Shown: piece after piece, positions 26,512-35,123 of the stretch | Layout of the letters: every line of letters begins with the position of its first letter | How positions within the stretch are numbered: the first letter of the stretch is position 1 | NCBI RefSeq assembly: GCF_028435365.1 | Contig: NZ_JAGTJJ010000002.1 | Coordinates: 372,001 to 436,000 of the forward strand | Length of the DNA: 64,000 bases | Direction: 5' to 3' | Source: Polyangium jinanense | GTDB lineage: Bacteria > Myxococcota > Polyangia > Polyangiales > Polyangiaceae | Translations under genes and position numbers: made by a program | Notes under the pieces: model-generated | Told to the model about the DNA's origin: nothing | The model's input: only the letters and a program-made list of their open reading frames with translations | The model's database searches: none

Positions 26512-27054
26512 TTATTTCGCGCCCAGCGCGCGACGCGTAGGTGAGGCAGGGCGGGAGGGGAACTCATCAGAGTACACCGAGAAGGCAGCGCGGACCCGCT
26601 CGTCCCAGTCCGTATCGACGAGCGCGGGGCAGAGGTGCTCCACCTGGGCCCAATAACATGCCGTGAACGCTGCCGGGTCAAAGGGTTCATCGCGAGTGGC
26701 GATCGTCTTGTAATTGCAGCGCCAGTCGGCTGTGTGGAGCGTGTACCAGAACGCCGCACCATCCATGTCGTCGCAGGGCGCGCACCCGACGGGATCGTCG
26801 TCCACACATGCGGCCTCGTCCGGGCAGATGTGGCTCACGCACGCGACCTGGCAGGGAACCTCGAACTCCTTCGAGATCCCTGTGCACAAACCCAGTCTGA
26901 TGTCCTGCGTGCACGTTTCGTACAGGTCGGATAGTTCATCCCCTTCGCAAAGCTCCTCTCTGGGAACTTGCCGGTCCCCCCGGTACGCCCCCATCCCCGC
27001 GGTGACCATGACGGCGATGGCGACGGTGGCGGCGAACCTTTGACGACGCTTCAT
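26512..27054 (-). CDS. Secreted 12-cysteine protein, paralogue
   Basis: A 180-residue protein with a signal peptide (MKRRQRFAATVAIAVMVTAG) and 12 cysteines at 36, 48, 57, 68, 72, 77, 83, 91, 94, 113, 133 and 142, matching the convergent gene at 25980-26495 one for one. It lacks the calcium-loop motif of the paralogue and has a short basic C-terminal tail. The two stops are 16 bases apart. No known family; the pairing suggests an old inverted duplication. Confidence 0.7.
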   Translation of the reverse strand: MKRRQRFAATVAIAVMVTAGMGAYRGDRQVPREELCEGDELSDLYETCTQDIRLGLCTGISKEFEVPCQVACVSHICPDEAACVDDDPVGCAPCDDMDGAAFWYTLHTADWRCNYKTIATRDEPFDPAAFTACYWAQVEHLCPALVDTDWDERVRAAFSVYSDEFPSRPASPTRRALGAK

Positions 27055-27124
27055 GACGTGCTCCCTTCTTTCGGAACCCTACACCACCCCTCGCGTGCCG
27101 TGAACGAAAAGTTTGTCCCCGGGC

Positions 27125-27153
27125 TTGACCGTCGAGTTTGTCCGCGGTAAGTA
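27125..27153 (+). promoter_or_regulatory. Possible promoter of the envelope/sigma operon
   Basis: TTGACC (27125-27130), a 17-base spacer that contains the second GTTTGTCC box, then TAAGTA (27148-27153). If real, anything binding the box would sit between -35 and -10. Confidence 0.35.
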
Positions 27154-27197
27154 TCCCGGCCGGCGCGGGGTCGTGTGCGTGGTTGGCCAGGCGGCAG

Positions 27198-27303
27198 GGC
27201 TCCGCGCCGGTTCTCTTACCTGGGACCAACGAAATGTTTGTCCGGGGGCCTGCCGGTCGCATCCTCCCACGATAGGCCCGAATTCGGGGACCGGCGCGGA
27301 GCC
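27198..27303. repeat. Separated 14-base inverted repeat
   Basis: GGCTCCGCGCCGGT (27198-27211) and its exact reverse complement ACCGGCGCGGAGCC (27290-27303), 78 bases apart, flank the third GTTTGTCC box. Confidence 0.75.
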
Positions 27304-27403
27304 GCTGTCGTTCGAGCCCAGACGGGCGATACGGCTCCGCGTCGTCTCCCTGGACGAACCCCCCTTGCGGTCCCGGCCAAACTCGGGCAACGTAGGGTTC
27401 GTC

Positions 27404-28495
27404 ATGATAGAACGGGTCGTTGCTATCGCCGCCGCATGCGCTGTCCTGACGCTCTCGGGCAAACCCGCCGCCGAGGTCCCTCCGCAGATTGCGTTCCGCC
27501 TGGATTACCAGGCCAACCTCCCCGGACGCGGATGTCCGAATGCGGACGAGTTTGGCCTGATCCTCGCGGGCGAGTTCGGATATCTGCTCGTCCGTGACGA
27601 TGCGGCAGCCACGCTGCGCATCGAGACCCGGACGAACGGCAGGGGGATCGAGGCCGAGCTTTCCGCGCCAAACCCAGCGGGGGAGGGGGAATGGCGGCGG
27701 GTGATCACGAGCCAGGACTGCCGGGAGCTCGTTTATGATGCGGCGACCCTGATCCGGATCCGGTTTGGCCCGGGCGGGTGGGAAGGGGAGGAGCCGCCGC
27801 CGTGGCTCCTGGCGCCGCCCCGGTTCGAGGTGGAGCTTCCCGAGCTGAGGATGGAGATGCCGCCGGCCTTCCTGGACTCGATGGCGGGGGAGCCGTCGGA
27901 GGCGCCGCTGACGCCGTGGGAGGGGACGGCGCCGTTGTGGGCGCAGCGGGCGCCGGCCGCAGAGGAGAAGACGCCGTTCCAAGTGGAGGCGGCGCTGGGA
28001 GCAGCCCTGACACCGTACGGATTGCCGAGCGTCGCGCTCGGAGGAAACTTGTTCGCTCAAGCTCGCTGGGCTCGCTTTGCCATCGGGGGTGATATCCGCG
28101 CCGTGACGACGCTTTCGTCCGATATTGGGGACGGTGATCTCCAAGGCCGGGTATCGCTTTACACGTTCGCCGTTCTTCCGTGTGTCGTCACGCGCCACAT
28201 CGACTTCTGCGCCATCGGTAGCGGTAGCCTGATGAGGTTCGATCTGGAAGCGCCCGCAGCGCTCCAACGTGCGGACGCATCATCCGCCGGCTTCGGTCTT
28301 CGGCTCGCCCCGCGCCTCGCGCTGTCGAGTGTGTTTTCGCTCGTGGGGTATGTGGATGGCACGATCGAGACCCGAAAAATCAACTTGCGCACATCCGGGA
28401 GTAACGAGCCAGGCGTTCTTCCGCCACCGGATTGGATATCTCCAAATATCAGGCTTTCGCTGGGCATCGCGCTCAGCGCCAATCTTCTGCAATGA
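27404..28495 (+). CDS. Exported protein with C-terminal beta-barrel-like region
   Basis: A 363-residue protein with an N-terminal signal (MIERVVAIAAACAVLTLSG). Residues 25-130 form a domain with a CPNADEF motif and a later QDCRELVYDAATL; I recall similar arrangements in other myxobacterial exported proteins but cannot name a family. After an acidic/proline linker, residues 200-363 alternate short hydrophobic strands (FQVEAALGAALTPYG, FAIGGDIRAVTTL, RLSLGIALSANLLQ) as in an outer-membrane barrel. ATG 27404 was chosen; the frame is open upstream to 27113 without a start signal. It is the first gene of a run with a lipoprotein (15 bases downstream) and a sigma factor. Confidence 0.65.
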   Translation: MIERVVAIAAACAVLTLSGKPAAEVPPQIAFRLDYQANLPGRGCPNADEFGLILAGEFGYLLVRDDAAATLRIETRTNGRGIEAELSAPNPAGEGEWRRVITSQDCRELVYDAATLIRIRFGPGGWEGEEPPPWLLAPPRFEVELPELRMEMPPAFLDSMAGEPSEAPLTPWEGTAPLWAQRAPAAEEKTPFQVEAALGAALTPYGLPSVALGGNLFAQARWARFAIGGDIRAVTTLSSDIGDGDLQGRVSLYTFAVLPCVVTRHIDFCAIGSGSLMRFDLEAPAALQRADASSAGFGLRLAPRLALSSVFSLVGYVDGTIETRKINLRTSGSNEPGVLPPPDWISPNIRLSLGIALSANLLQ

Positions 28496-28510
28496 GCTAT
28501 GGAGGAAACG

Positions 28511-29629
28511 ATGATGTACCGACCTCGGAAGACGCATGGTCTGTGTGTCCTTGCCGTTCTTGTCGCAGCGATGGTTGCTTCCTGTAGTGAAGGGGACGTT
28601 TTTTACGACTATTATGACGCTGGTACGGGCGGCCAAGCCCCCGACGCCGGCACCGACGCCGGCGACGAAGAGGATGCCGGCCCAAGTAGCAGCACGGGGC
28701 CCTGCGATTTCCCCTGCGACGGTGACGTAGAATGCGTCCCCCTCCACCCCGGCGGAAGCTTCGGCCCCGTCCTCGTCTGGATCGGCCCGAACGACGGCAG
28801 CGCGCCGGATTGCCCGCCCAACGCGCCCGTCGAGCAATTCGTCTGGTTCGCGGACCTCGTCATTCCACCCAAACAATGCGGCCCGTGCTCCTGCGGCCCC
28901 TCGGACGGCACCTGTTCCCTCCCCGAGACGATCACCGCCCACGCCGCCCCCTGCACGCCGCCCGAGGGCACCGCCGCGACTCCGCATGATCCCCCCGCCG
29001 CCTGGGACGGCACCTGCGCCGCGGACAATGCGATCGCCGCGGGACTCTCTTGCGGCCTGGGAACTCCCTGCGTGCAATCCGTGACCATCGGGCCGCTCGG
29101 CAAAGAAGACATCGGCTGCGCCGTGATCGACAAGACGGGCGCCACCACGACCGCCCCGCCGAAGCCTTCGTGGAGCCGCATGGCTCGCGTCTGCGAGGGC
29201 AGCGCCTTCGGGAAGTGCGAATCGGACGAGCATTGCGCCCCCAAGCCGCCCCCTGACTTTCGGCAGTGCGTGTACCTGACGGGCGAGCACGCTTGCCCGG
29301 CCGAGGGGTACGTCGAGGCGTCCGTCGTCTACGAATCATACAAGGACGAACGCACCTGCACCGCCTGCACCTGCGGCGCGCCGGAGGGCAGCTTCTGCTC
29401 TTCGGACGTCTCCATCTTCGCCGATGCCGCCTGCACCACGTCCCCTTTGATCGCCAGCGCATGGTCGGACGGTCCGAGGTGCCACGACGTCGTCCCCAAG
29501 GGCCGCGCGCTCGGCGCGAAGACGGCCTCTCTGCCCGTGTATCACGCCGGTTCCTGCGCTGCCGCGGGCGGTAACGTCGTGGGAGAGGTCGCGCTCGCCG
29601 GCCCCCACACCCTTTGCTGTCTGGTTTGA
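28511..29629 (+). CDS. Cysteine-rich lipoprotein
   Basis: A 372-residue lipoprotein with lipobox VASC near residue 25, then an Asp/Gly/Thr-rich linker (DAGTGGQAPDAGTDAGDEED) and a domain with over 20 cysteines, many paired (CGPCSCGPSDGTC, CTACTCGAPEGSFC, and a terminal LCCLV). The CxCG patterns repeat in the two halves, suggesting an internal duplication. Translation starts at ATG 28511 or 28514, after GGAGG at 28501. Family unknown; likely an outer-surface protein. It lies between the exported beta protein and the sigma factor and is probably co-transcribed with both. Confidence 0.7.
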   Translation: MMYRPRKTHGLCVLAVLVAAMVASCSEGDVFYDYYDAGTGGQAPDAGTDAGDEEDAGPSSSTGPCDFPCDGDVECVPLHPGGSFGPVLVWIGPNDGSAPDCPPNAPVEQFVWFADLVIPPKQCGPCSCGPSDGTCSLPETITAHAAPCTPPEGTAATPHDPPAAWDGTCAADNAIAAGLSCGLGTPCVQSVTIGPLGKEDIGCAVIDKTGATTTAPPKPSWSRMARVCEGSAFGKCESDEHCAPKPPPDFRQCVYLTGEHACPAEGYVEASVVYESYKDERTCTACTCGAPEGSFCSSDVSIFADAACTTSPLIASAWSDGPRCHDVVPKGRALGAKTASLPVYHAGSCAAAGGNVVGEVALAGPHTLCCLV

Positions 29630-29640
29630 TCGAGGTCGCC

Positions 29641-30678
29641 ATGGACGAACGCGAATTCGCAAGAGCCCTGGAATCGCAACGGACCAAGCTGCAAGCTTGG
29701 CTCTCGCGCCGGTTCCTCGCCGCTGATGTGCCCGACCTCGTGCAGGAGACGCTCCTCTCTTGCTGGAAAAAGCGCGAGGAGTACGACCCTACCAAGGAGA
29801 TCGGGGGCTGGGTGCATTCCCGGATGCGCACGGTGGCCCACGCCCACCACAAGCGCGCCCAGGTGCGCGAGCGGGCCGCGCCGCTCCTCCACGAGGACGA
29901 TGTTGCCCCGTCCACCCCCGAGGGCGACGTTTCGATTCACGAAACGGATTCGCTCCTCCACCGGTTCCTGGACTCCCTGTCCGCGCAGGAGCGCGAGATG
30001 GTCGCGGCGTGGTTCTTCGACGAGCTCTCGATTCGCGAAGTCGCCACTTCGTTCGACCGTACAGAAGACGCCGTCGACGCGGCCTTGCGGCGCGTCAACC
30101 GGAGGATGCGCGAGGCGCTCCAGCGCGTCGGCGTCGAGGACGCGCGTCGGGGCGCGGTGCCGCCGTTCCTCGTCGAGAGGCTTGGCGCCGCGGAGGTCGA
30201 GGACGACACGCAAGGCGAGCGGCCGACGCCCGTTTCGACCTCCATCCCGGCCGCCCTTCCGCCTGCAGGGCCAACCACGGCCGCATGGGGGCCATGGACG
30301 CGCCGCTTTGCGGTCGCCGCTGGCATCGTCGCCCTTCTCCTCTATCTGCTTTCGCGGAGGGAGTCGCCCTGGGCGAATCACTTCACGCTCGTGGTGCCCG
30401 CTCTGCGGCCGGGGGCAGGTGTGCTGCCGCTCGTGACCGACCCCATGCAGCCAAGCCCGACCGTCGAGCCGCCGCCCTTCTGCCCCCCGTCCCCGCCCCC
30501 GCCGCGCACGCCCCCTTGTCCGGCGGCCGATACGCACAAGAACGCGGGGCCGCGTTCGCTCGGGCGCGCCGCCGCGACGGCCCTCGACCGAGGCGACAAG
30601 AAGAGCGCCACCGAGGCGTGCCGTTTGGCCGGTCCCGATAACGTCTTCTGTCGCGAGCTCCAGAGCCTCCACCCGTAG
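29641..30678 (+). CDS. ECF-type sigma factor fused to a transmembrane and extracytoplasmic tail
   Basis: A 345-residue protein. Residues 5-75 are sigma region 2 (DVPDLVQETLLSCWKK, GGWVHSRMRTVAHAHHKR) and 105-162 sigma region 4 (LSAQEREMVAAWFFDELS, IREVATSFDRTEDAVDAAL). A linker leads to one membrane helix at about 222-238 (RRFAVAAGIVALLLYLL), then about 105 residues predicted outside the cytoplasm, Pro-rich, with four cysteines (281, 293, 327, 337) and an Ala-rich repeat-like end (LGRAAATALDRGDKKSATEAC). So a transcription factor appears anchored in the inner membrane, without a separate anti-sigma gene next to it. ATG 29641 follows GAGGTC, 11 bases after the lipoprotein stop. Confidence 0.85.
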   Translation: MDEREFARALESQRTKLQAWLSRRFLAADVPDLVQETLLSCWKKREEYDPTKEIGGWVHSRMRTVAHAHHKRAQVRERAAPLLHEDDVAPSTPEGDVSIHETDSLLHRFLDSLSAQEREMVAAWFFDELSIREVATSFDRTEDAVDAALRRVNRRMREALQRVGVEDARRGAVPPFLVERLGAAEVEDDTQGERPTPVSTSIPAALPPAGPTTAAWGPWTRRFAVAAGIVALLLYLLSRRESPWANHFTLVVPALRPGAGVLPLVTDPMQPSPTVEPPPFCPPSPPPPRTPPCPAADTHKNAGPRSLGRAAATALDRGDKKSATEACRLAGPDNVFCRELQSLHP

Positions 30679-30737
30679 CGCGCAAGGCGCCGCGGGTGGA
30701 GCGGGCCGACGAGGTGGTCGTGGCTCTGCGAGGCTCT

Positions 30738-31199
30738 TCAGGGCAGGTCGGAGGGGAACGGCTGGGCCGTGACGCTCGTGCCGGCGCGGAGGTAAAGGAG
30801 ATCGAATCGACGCCGGGTGAACCGGAATCCGCTCGCCGTCCGCACGTAGTCATCGCTGTAGACGCCGCCCACATACGTGTCGACGTTCTCCTTCACGCCG
30901 AACTCGCTCAGGTACCAGCGCCCCGTGGCCCGCTGCGGGTGCGTGTCCGACACGAGCACGACGGTGCCGGAGTGGACCGCCTGAACGATACCGCTCCAGA
31001 GGCTCAGGATGTCGGTCAGGAACGTGATGATGTTATCGCGGCCGACGATGTGCTGAGAAAAGCCGGGGATGTCGAGCACCGCGTCCGGCGTGAAGAGGTG
31101 GGGCATTTCATCCATTGCCTTGCGGTTCACGCAATCCGCGAACCTGGCGACGAGTTCGTGGATCTCGAACTTTTGCCTCATAGGAGCATTTTTGGACAT
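30738..31199 (-). CDS. NTF2-like (SnoaL-type) protein
   Basis: A 153-residue alpha+beta-cone protein of the SnoaL/NTF2-like superfamily: an N-terminal helix pair (EIHELVARFADCVNRKAMDEM), LFTPDAVLDIPGF, GRDNIITFL, and strands AVHSGTVVLVSDTHPQRATG and GRWYLSEFGV. Such proteins are enzymes (isomerases, cyclases, dehydratases) or ligand binders; the pocket residues do not point to one reaction. It is divergent from the helical-repeat/TonB-like operon and convergent with the sigma factor. A dyad operator candidate lies 49 bases upstream. Confidence 0.8.
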   Translation of the reverse strand: MSKNAPMRQKFEIHELVARFADCVNRKAMDEMPHLFTPDAVLDIPGFSQHIVGRDNIITFLTDILSLWSGIVQAVHSGTVVLVSDTHPQRATGRWYLSEFGVKENVDTYVGGVYSDDYVRTASGFRFTRRRFDLLYLRAGTSVTAQPFPSDLP

Positions 31200-31602
31200 G
31201 GGTCACCTCATGACATCCGATGTTGACGTCCATCCCGCGGCGCCGACGCGCATGACCATCCGCGCGGTCATGCGCCATCCAGAAACGGGGCCGGCGCGCG
31301 CGAGATATCGATAGGATAGCACCGTCCAGGGCGGATGCTGCACATTGCGCACGCGGTCCCAGACATTGGTCGACCTAGATTCTGTTGACGACTCCCGCCC
31401 ATCCGAAATCGAGCGCGCATTCCCCGCCGTGGACGACGTTTGATCGTTGCAATGGGGCCTCCAGAGGATGGGTCCTCGAGCTCCGGTCCCTTCAGCTCGG
31501 CGCCGGCGGCCCTCCCTCCCCGTCGCCGCCTTCCGCCCACCCGTCCAAGATCCTGCGACCGCGTTGCACGTCGCCGTCTCACGTGATGCAATCCGCCCCG
31601 CC
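31200..31602. other. 403-base divergent intergenic region
   Basis: It lies between the NTF2-like gene and the helical-repeat gene. It contains the dyad at 31248-31275 and a small GAGGA-TCCTC hairpin near 31466; otherwise no gene or repeat is visible. Confidence 0.5.
31248..31275. promoter_or_regulatory. Dyad, possible operator
   Basis: GCGCATGACC, an 8-base spacer and its exact reverse complement GGTCATGCGC. The size and spacing suit a dimeric repressor, but no regulator gene is adjacent. Confidence 0.45.
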
Positions 31603-32703
31603 ATGAGCGACGTCGAAAGCCGGCTGAGCAGCGCCATCTCCGCGGTCCGCTCCTACCTCGAGGCAAAGCTCCTCGGCGAGGCCCTCGTCGCCTCGGAAAA
31701 GGCCATGGAAATCGCGCACGAGCTCGGGCGGGAGCATCCGCGGTACGTCGAGGCAGCGCGCATCGCGGCGCTCGCCTACGCGCTCGACAACAACGCCGGC
31801 ATGTCCGCGCGCTACCAACGCCTCGCCATCGCCAGCGCCGAGAAGCAGCCGACGTATCCGAAAGATCGGCTCGGATCGCTGCACTTCGACCTCGCCCGCG
31901 CCGAGCTCGATCGCGGTCGCCAGGAGGAGGCCGCCGCCGAGCTCGAAGCAGCCATCCCGCTGCTCTGCCAGAACCGCGCGGATCGAGACGCCGAGGCGCG
32001 GCAAGCGATGTTTCTGCGCGTCGCGCTCTGCATGGTCGCGGGCGATCCGAAGGAGGAGATCGACGCGCTCGTGGAGCGCCTGCGCACGTGGCTCGAGCCC
32101 GTCTTCGAGGATGCCGAGGCGACGGCCGACACGAAGGCGCTCGCCGAGCACGACATGGTCACCGCGCTCTGCTCCTCGGCGCGGCTCAAGATCGCGCAGC
32201 GGCGCTGGGACAAAACCGAGGCGGCGCTGCTCGAAGCATTCGAACGCGCCGAGCGGCACATGCTCACGGCGGATCGACCGAACCCGCATCTGCTCGGGCT
32301 CGTGAGCGAGGTCTACAAGGAGATGCGCCGCGCATCGAAGGACGAGAGCGCCGCGCTCCGCACGCGCGCCGAGTCGCTGCTCGGTCCCGCGGCGGAGCGC
32401 GCCGAGCGGCTGTTCTGGGCGCAGCTCCGCGTGGTCGTTGTCGATGCGCAGAAGTCGCTCGGCTGGTCCGAGGGGCAGATCGCGCGGCTGCTCGAACCCG
32501 CGCTGCACGAGGGCGATCTGCCGGTCGATCTCAACCGGCATCCGTTGCTCCACGGGCTCACGGAGGTGCTTGGTCGGCATGCGGCCAAGGGGACGCATCT
32601 GCGGGATCAGGGGCCTTCCGAGTTGCGCCACGTGATGCGCGGAGACAAGACACTGGCCGCGGCGATCGACGTGATGGAGGCGGCTGGCCTTTCGGATGTT
32701 TGA
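31603..32703 (+). CDS. Helical-repeat (TPR-like) protein
   Basis: A 366-residue all-helical protein with tetratricopeptide-like pairs (AISAVRSYLEAKLLGEALVA, SARYQRLAIASAEKQ, FDLARAELDRGRQEEAAAEL, AQRRWDKTEAALLEAFERAE). No signal peptide, so probably cytoplasmic and protein-binding. Its TGA overlaps the ATG of the TonB-receptor-like gene (TGATG at 32701-32705), so the two are translationally coupled. ATG 31603 is the first start with protein-like sequence after it; the frame opens at 31447. Confidence 0.75.
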   Translation: MSDVESRLSSAISAVRSYLEAKLLGEALVASEKAMEIAHELGREHPRYVEAARIAALAYALDNNAGMSARYQRLAIASAEKQPTYPKDRLGSLHFDLARAELDRGRQEEAAAELEAAIPLLCQNRADRDAEARQAMFLRVALCMVAGDPKEEIDALVERLRTWLEPVFEDAEATADTKALAEHDMVTALCSSARLKIAQRRWDKTEAALLEAFERAERHMLTADRPNPHLLGLVSEVYKEMRRASKDESAALRTRAESLLGPAAERAERLFWAQLRVVVVDAQKSLGWSEGQIARLLEPALHEGDLPVDLNRHPLLHGLTEVLGRHAAKGTHLRDQGPSELRHVMRGDKTLAAAIDVMEAAGLSDV

Positions 32704-34721
32704 TGTGTAGAGCGCTCCGGCGCGGGCTCGGCCTCGCGCTCGCCACGTCCCTCGCCGCCGCTCCTGCGCTCGCCCAGGACGAGCCGCCGCCCGCGGAGAC
32801 CGCGCCGCCGGAAGAGCCCGCGCCTCTGTCCGCGGAGCCCGCGCCTGAGCCGCCGCCTCCTCAGCCGATCGAGGTGACCGTCGAGGGCGATCGGGCGCCG
32901 GCGGGGTCGGTCTCGCTCAAGCGCCGGGACATCCGGGAGATGCCGGGCGTGCTCGGCGACCCGTACCGCGCGATCGAGGTGCAGCCGGGCGTGACGCCGA
33001 CGGCGAGCGGACTGCCGTACTATTACATTCGCGGCGCGCCGCCCGGGAACATCGGATTTTTCTACGACGGCGTGCGTGTGCCCCTGCTTTTTCACGTGGG
33101 CGCGGGGCCGAGCGTGATTCCGGCGCCGCTCGTCTCGCGCGTGACGCTGCACATGGGGCCGTATCCGGCCGACATCGGGCGGCTCGCGGGCGCGGCGGTC
33201 GAGGCCGAGGCGGCGCCGTTTCCGAATGAATGGAAGGGCGAGGGCGCGCTCCGGTTCGTGGACGTGGGCGGCGTGATCGAGGGGCCGATCGGCGACAAGA
33301 CGACGGTCCTCGTCGGCGGGCATTATGCGTTCGGCGGGCACATTCTTTCGGCGCTGATCGACAACGTCGATTTCGGGTACGGCGATTACCAGGCGCGCGT
33401 GAGCCGTCGCGTGGGGGAGCGTGGCCGGTTCACGGCGCTCGCGTTCGGGGCGTGGGATTATCTGGCGACCACGACGACAGGGGATGCGAGCGGCGAGAAG
33501 GACGTCCTGCTCGACGCGGATTTTCACAGGCTGGATTTCCGATACGATCATGAATTCGATTCGGGCGGAAAACTCCGCGCCGCGGTGATGCTCGGGCTCG
33601 ATCGGTCGAGGAAGGTCGGCGCGGAGAGCGCGACCAATTGGAAGATCGGGGCGCGGCTGCGTGGATCGAAGCCGATCGGCGGGGGAAAGGCGCTCCTGCG
33701 CGGCGGGATCGATCTGATGGTCGATCGTTACGACATCGTGCACAAGGAGCCCTGCGACATCTCCCTCGAAGAATGCGCCTCCGGGCCACTCGGCGAGCTC
33801 GACGAGGCGTTCCGCGCGCTTTTTCCGAGCCGCTGGGACACGGCCGTGGGCGCGTGGGCCGACGCGCTCGTGGTCCTCTCGGATCGGGCGACGATCACCC
33901 CGGGGCTGCGCGTCGACCATTACACGTCGATGGGCAACACGGCGCTCGCGATCGACCCGAAGATCACGGGCCGGTTCGGCGTCGGCGAGCGCGTGCGGAT
34001 CGTTCCCTCGTTTGGCGTGGCGTCCCAGCTCCCCGGCTTCGCGCCGCTGCCGGCGCTGCAAATCGGCGGCATCACGGGCGGCCTTCAGCGATCCTTGCAA
34101 TCGAGCTTCGGCGCCGAGGTCAAACTCTCGCCCATTCCGGTCGAGATCAGCGGCTCGCTCTTCCGCCAGGTGACGTTCAACCTCACGGACCCGATCGGCT
34201 CCGAGCGCGGCACGAACCTCGGCACCGCCCGGTTCCTCTCCCGCAGCACGGGCGACGCGTATGGTCTCGAAGTCTCCGCGCGCGGCGCATTACGCAAGGA
34301 TTTGCTCTTCCTCGCCTCGTACACGCTCTCGCGCTCGACGCGCACGTCGAAGAGCGGCCTGACCACGCCCTCGGCGGTCGATCGGACACACGTCGCGCAC
34401 GTGGCCTTGCTCTACGACCTCGGCAAGGGCTGGAAGGCGGGCGTGCGGCACGTGTTCTACAGTGGTTTTCCCGCGCAGGAGGCGGGCAGCGGGACCGTGA
34501 TCGAGGATCCGCCGCGGGTCCGGCCGTTTTATCGGCTCGATCTGCGCGTGTCGCGGCGATGGAAGGTCGGCGAGACCGGGTTCGTCTCGCTCGTGCTCGA
34601 CATGCAGAATGCGACCTTGAGCAAAGAGGTCTTCGACGTGACGTGCGCCCGCGGGATCTGTCAGCCGCGACTGCTCGGGCCGATCACGATCCCGCAGCTA
34701 TCGGTGGAGGCGGGGTTTTAG
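32703..34721 (+). CDS. TonB-dependent-receptor-like outer-membrane protein
   Basis: A 672-residue outer-membrane protein. A signal peptide ([16 protein letters not shown]) is followed by a Pro/Glu-rich stretch and a plug domain ([56 protein letters not shown]), then about 500 residues of beta-barrel ending in a phenylalanine (SVEAGF). The plug has the GxxYYYIRG arrangement of TonB-type transporters, but no clear TonB box is seen before it. It might import a nutrient or siderophore, or act as a secretion or surface receptor. It overlaps the preceding helical-repeat gene by three bases and the convergent GFA gene by four. Confidence 0.82.
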   Translation: MCRALRRGLGLALATSLAAAPALAQDEPPPAETAPPEEPAPLSAEPAPEPPPPQPIEVTVEGDRAPAGSVSLKRRDIREMPGVLGDPYRAIEVQPGVTPTASGLPYYYIRGAPPGNIGFFYDGVRVPLLFHVGAGPSVIPAPLVSRVTLHMGPYPADIGRLAGAAVEAEAAPFPNEWKGEGALRFVDVGGVIEGPIGDKTTVLVGGHYAFGGHILSALIDNVDFGYGDYQARVSRRVGERGRFTALAFGAWDYLATTTTGDASGEKDVLLDADFHRLDFRYDHEFDSGGKLRAAVMLGLDRSRKVGAESATNWKIGARLRGSKPIGGGKALLRGGIDLMVDRYDIVHKEPCDISLEECASGPLGELDEAFRALFPSRWDTAVGAWADALVVLSDRATITPGLRVDHYTSMGNTALAIDPKITGRFGVGERVRIVPSFGVASQLPGFAPLPALQIGGITGGLQRSLQSSFGAEVKLSPIPVEISGSLFRQVTFNLTDPIGSERGTNLGTARFLSRSTGDAYGLEVSARGALRKDLLFLASYTLSRSTRTSKSGLTTPSAVDRTHVAHVALLYDLGKGWKAGVRHVFYSGFPAQEAGSGTVIEDPPRVRPFYRLDLRVSRRWKVGETGFVSLVLDMQNATLSKEVFDVTCARGICQPRLLGPITIPQLSVEAGF

Positions 34722-35122
34722 AGATATTTGGTGACGGCGGGCGGGTTGAACCAGTTGTTGTTGCGCCCGTCGAAATACTGGATCGGGGCAGCGGCGAGCT
34801 CCTCCGGATCGACATCGTCGAGGCAGCCCACGTTGATCGAGATGTACGCGCCGCCGATCTCCTCGACGTATCCGCGCCCGAACGGCTTCACCCCGCACGT
34901 CTTGCAGAAGAGGTGATGCCCGCTCATGGAGCCGAACTGGTAATCGCCGAGCGCAGACTCGCCTTCGAGCAGGCGGAACGCGTCGGGCTTCACGATCGCG
35001 CCCCACCACCGGACCTTCGCGCAGATCGAGCAGTTGCACCGGCCGGTGCCCGCCGAAAGATCGAGGTCCGCTTCGAACCGGACCGCGCCGCAATGACAGC
35101 TTCCCTTGTAGGTCTTCTTCAT
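34718..35122 (-). CDS. GFA/CENP-V-like zinc protein
   Basis: A 134-residue protein of the GFA family. The zinc ligands are in the usual order: CHCGAV at 9-13, CNCSIC at 29-34 and CKTCGV near 73-78. Family members include S-(hydroxymethyl)glutathione synthase-like proteins and many of unknown function. It is the last gene of a minus-strand operon (metal-receptor-like, ACP, FAAL, GFA), starting one base after the FAAL stop. A role in the acyl pathway is suggested only by position. Confidence 0.85.
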   Translation of the reverse strand: MKKTYKGSCHCGAVRFEADLDLSAGTGRCNCSICAKVRWWGAIVKPDAFRLLEGESALGDYQFGSMSGHHLFCKTCGVKPFGRGYVEEIGGAYISINVGCLDDVDPEELAAAPIQYFDGRNNNWFNPPAVTKYL

Positions 35123-35123
35123 T

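Larger units (their letters stand above)
27055..27403. other. Divergent intergenic region with repeated GTTTGTCC boxes
   Basis: This 349-base gap separates the 12-Cys gene (minus) from the envelope operon (plus). It contains three GTTTGTCC(C/G)(C/G)GG boxes at 27111, 27136 and 27236, an inverted repeat (27198-27303) and a possible promoter (27125-27153). No gene is seen in it. Confidence 0.55.
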
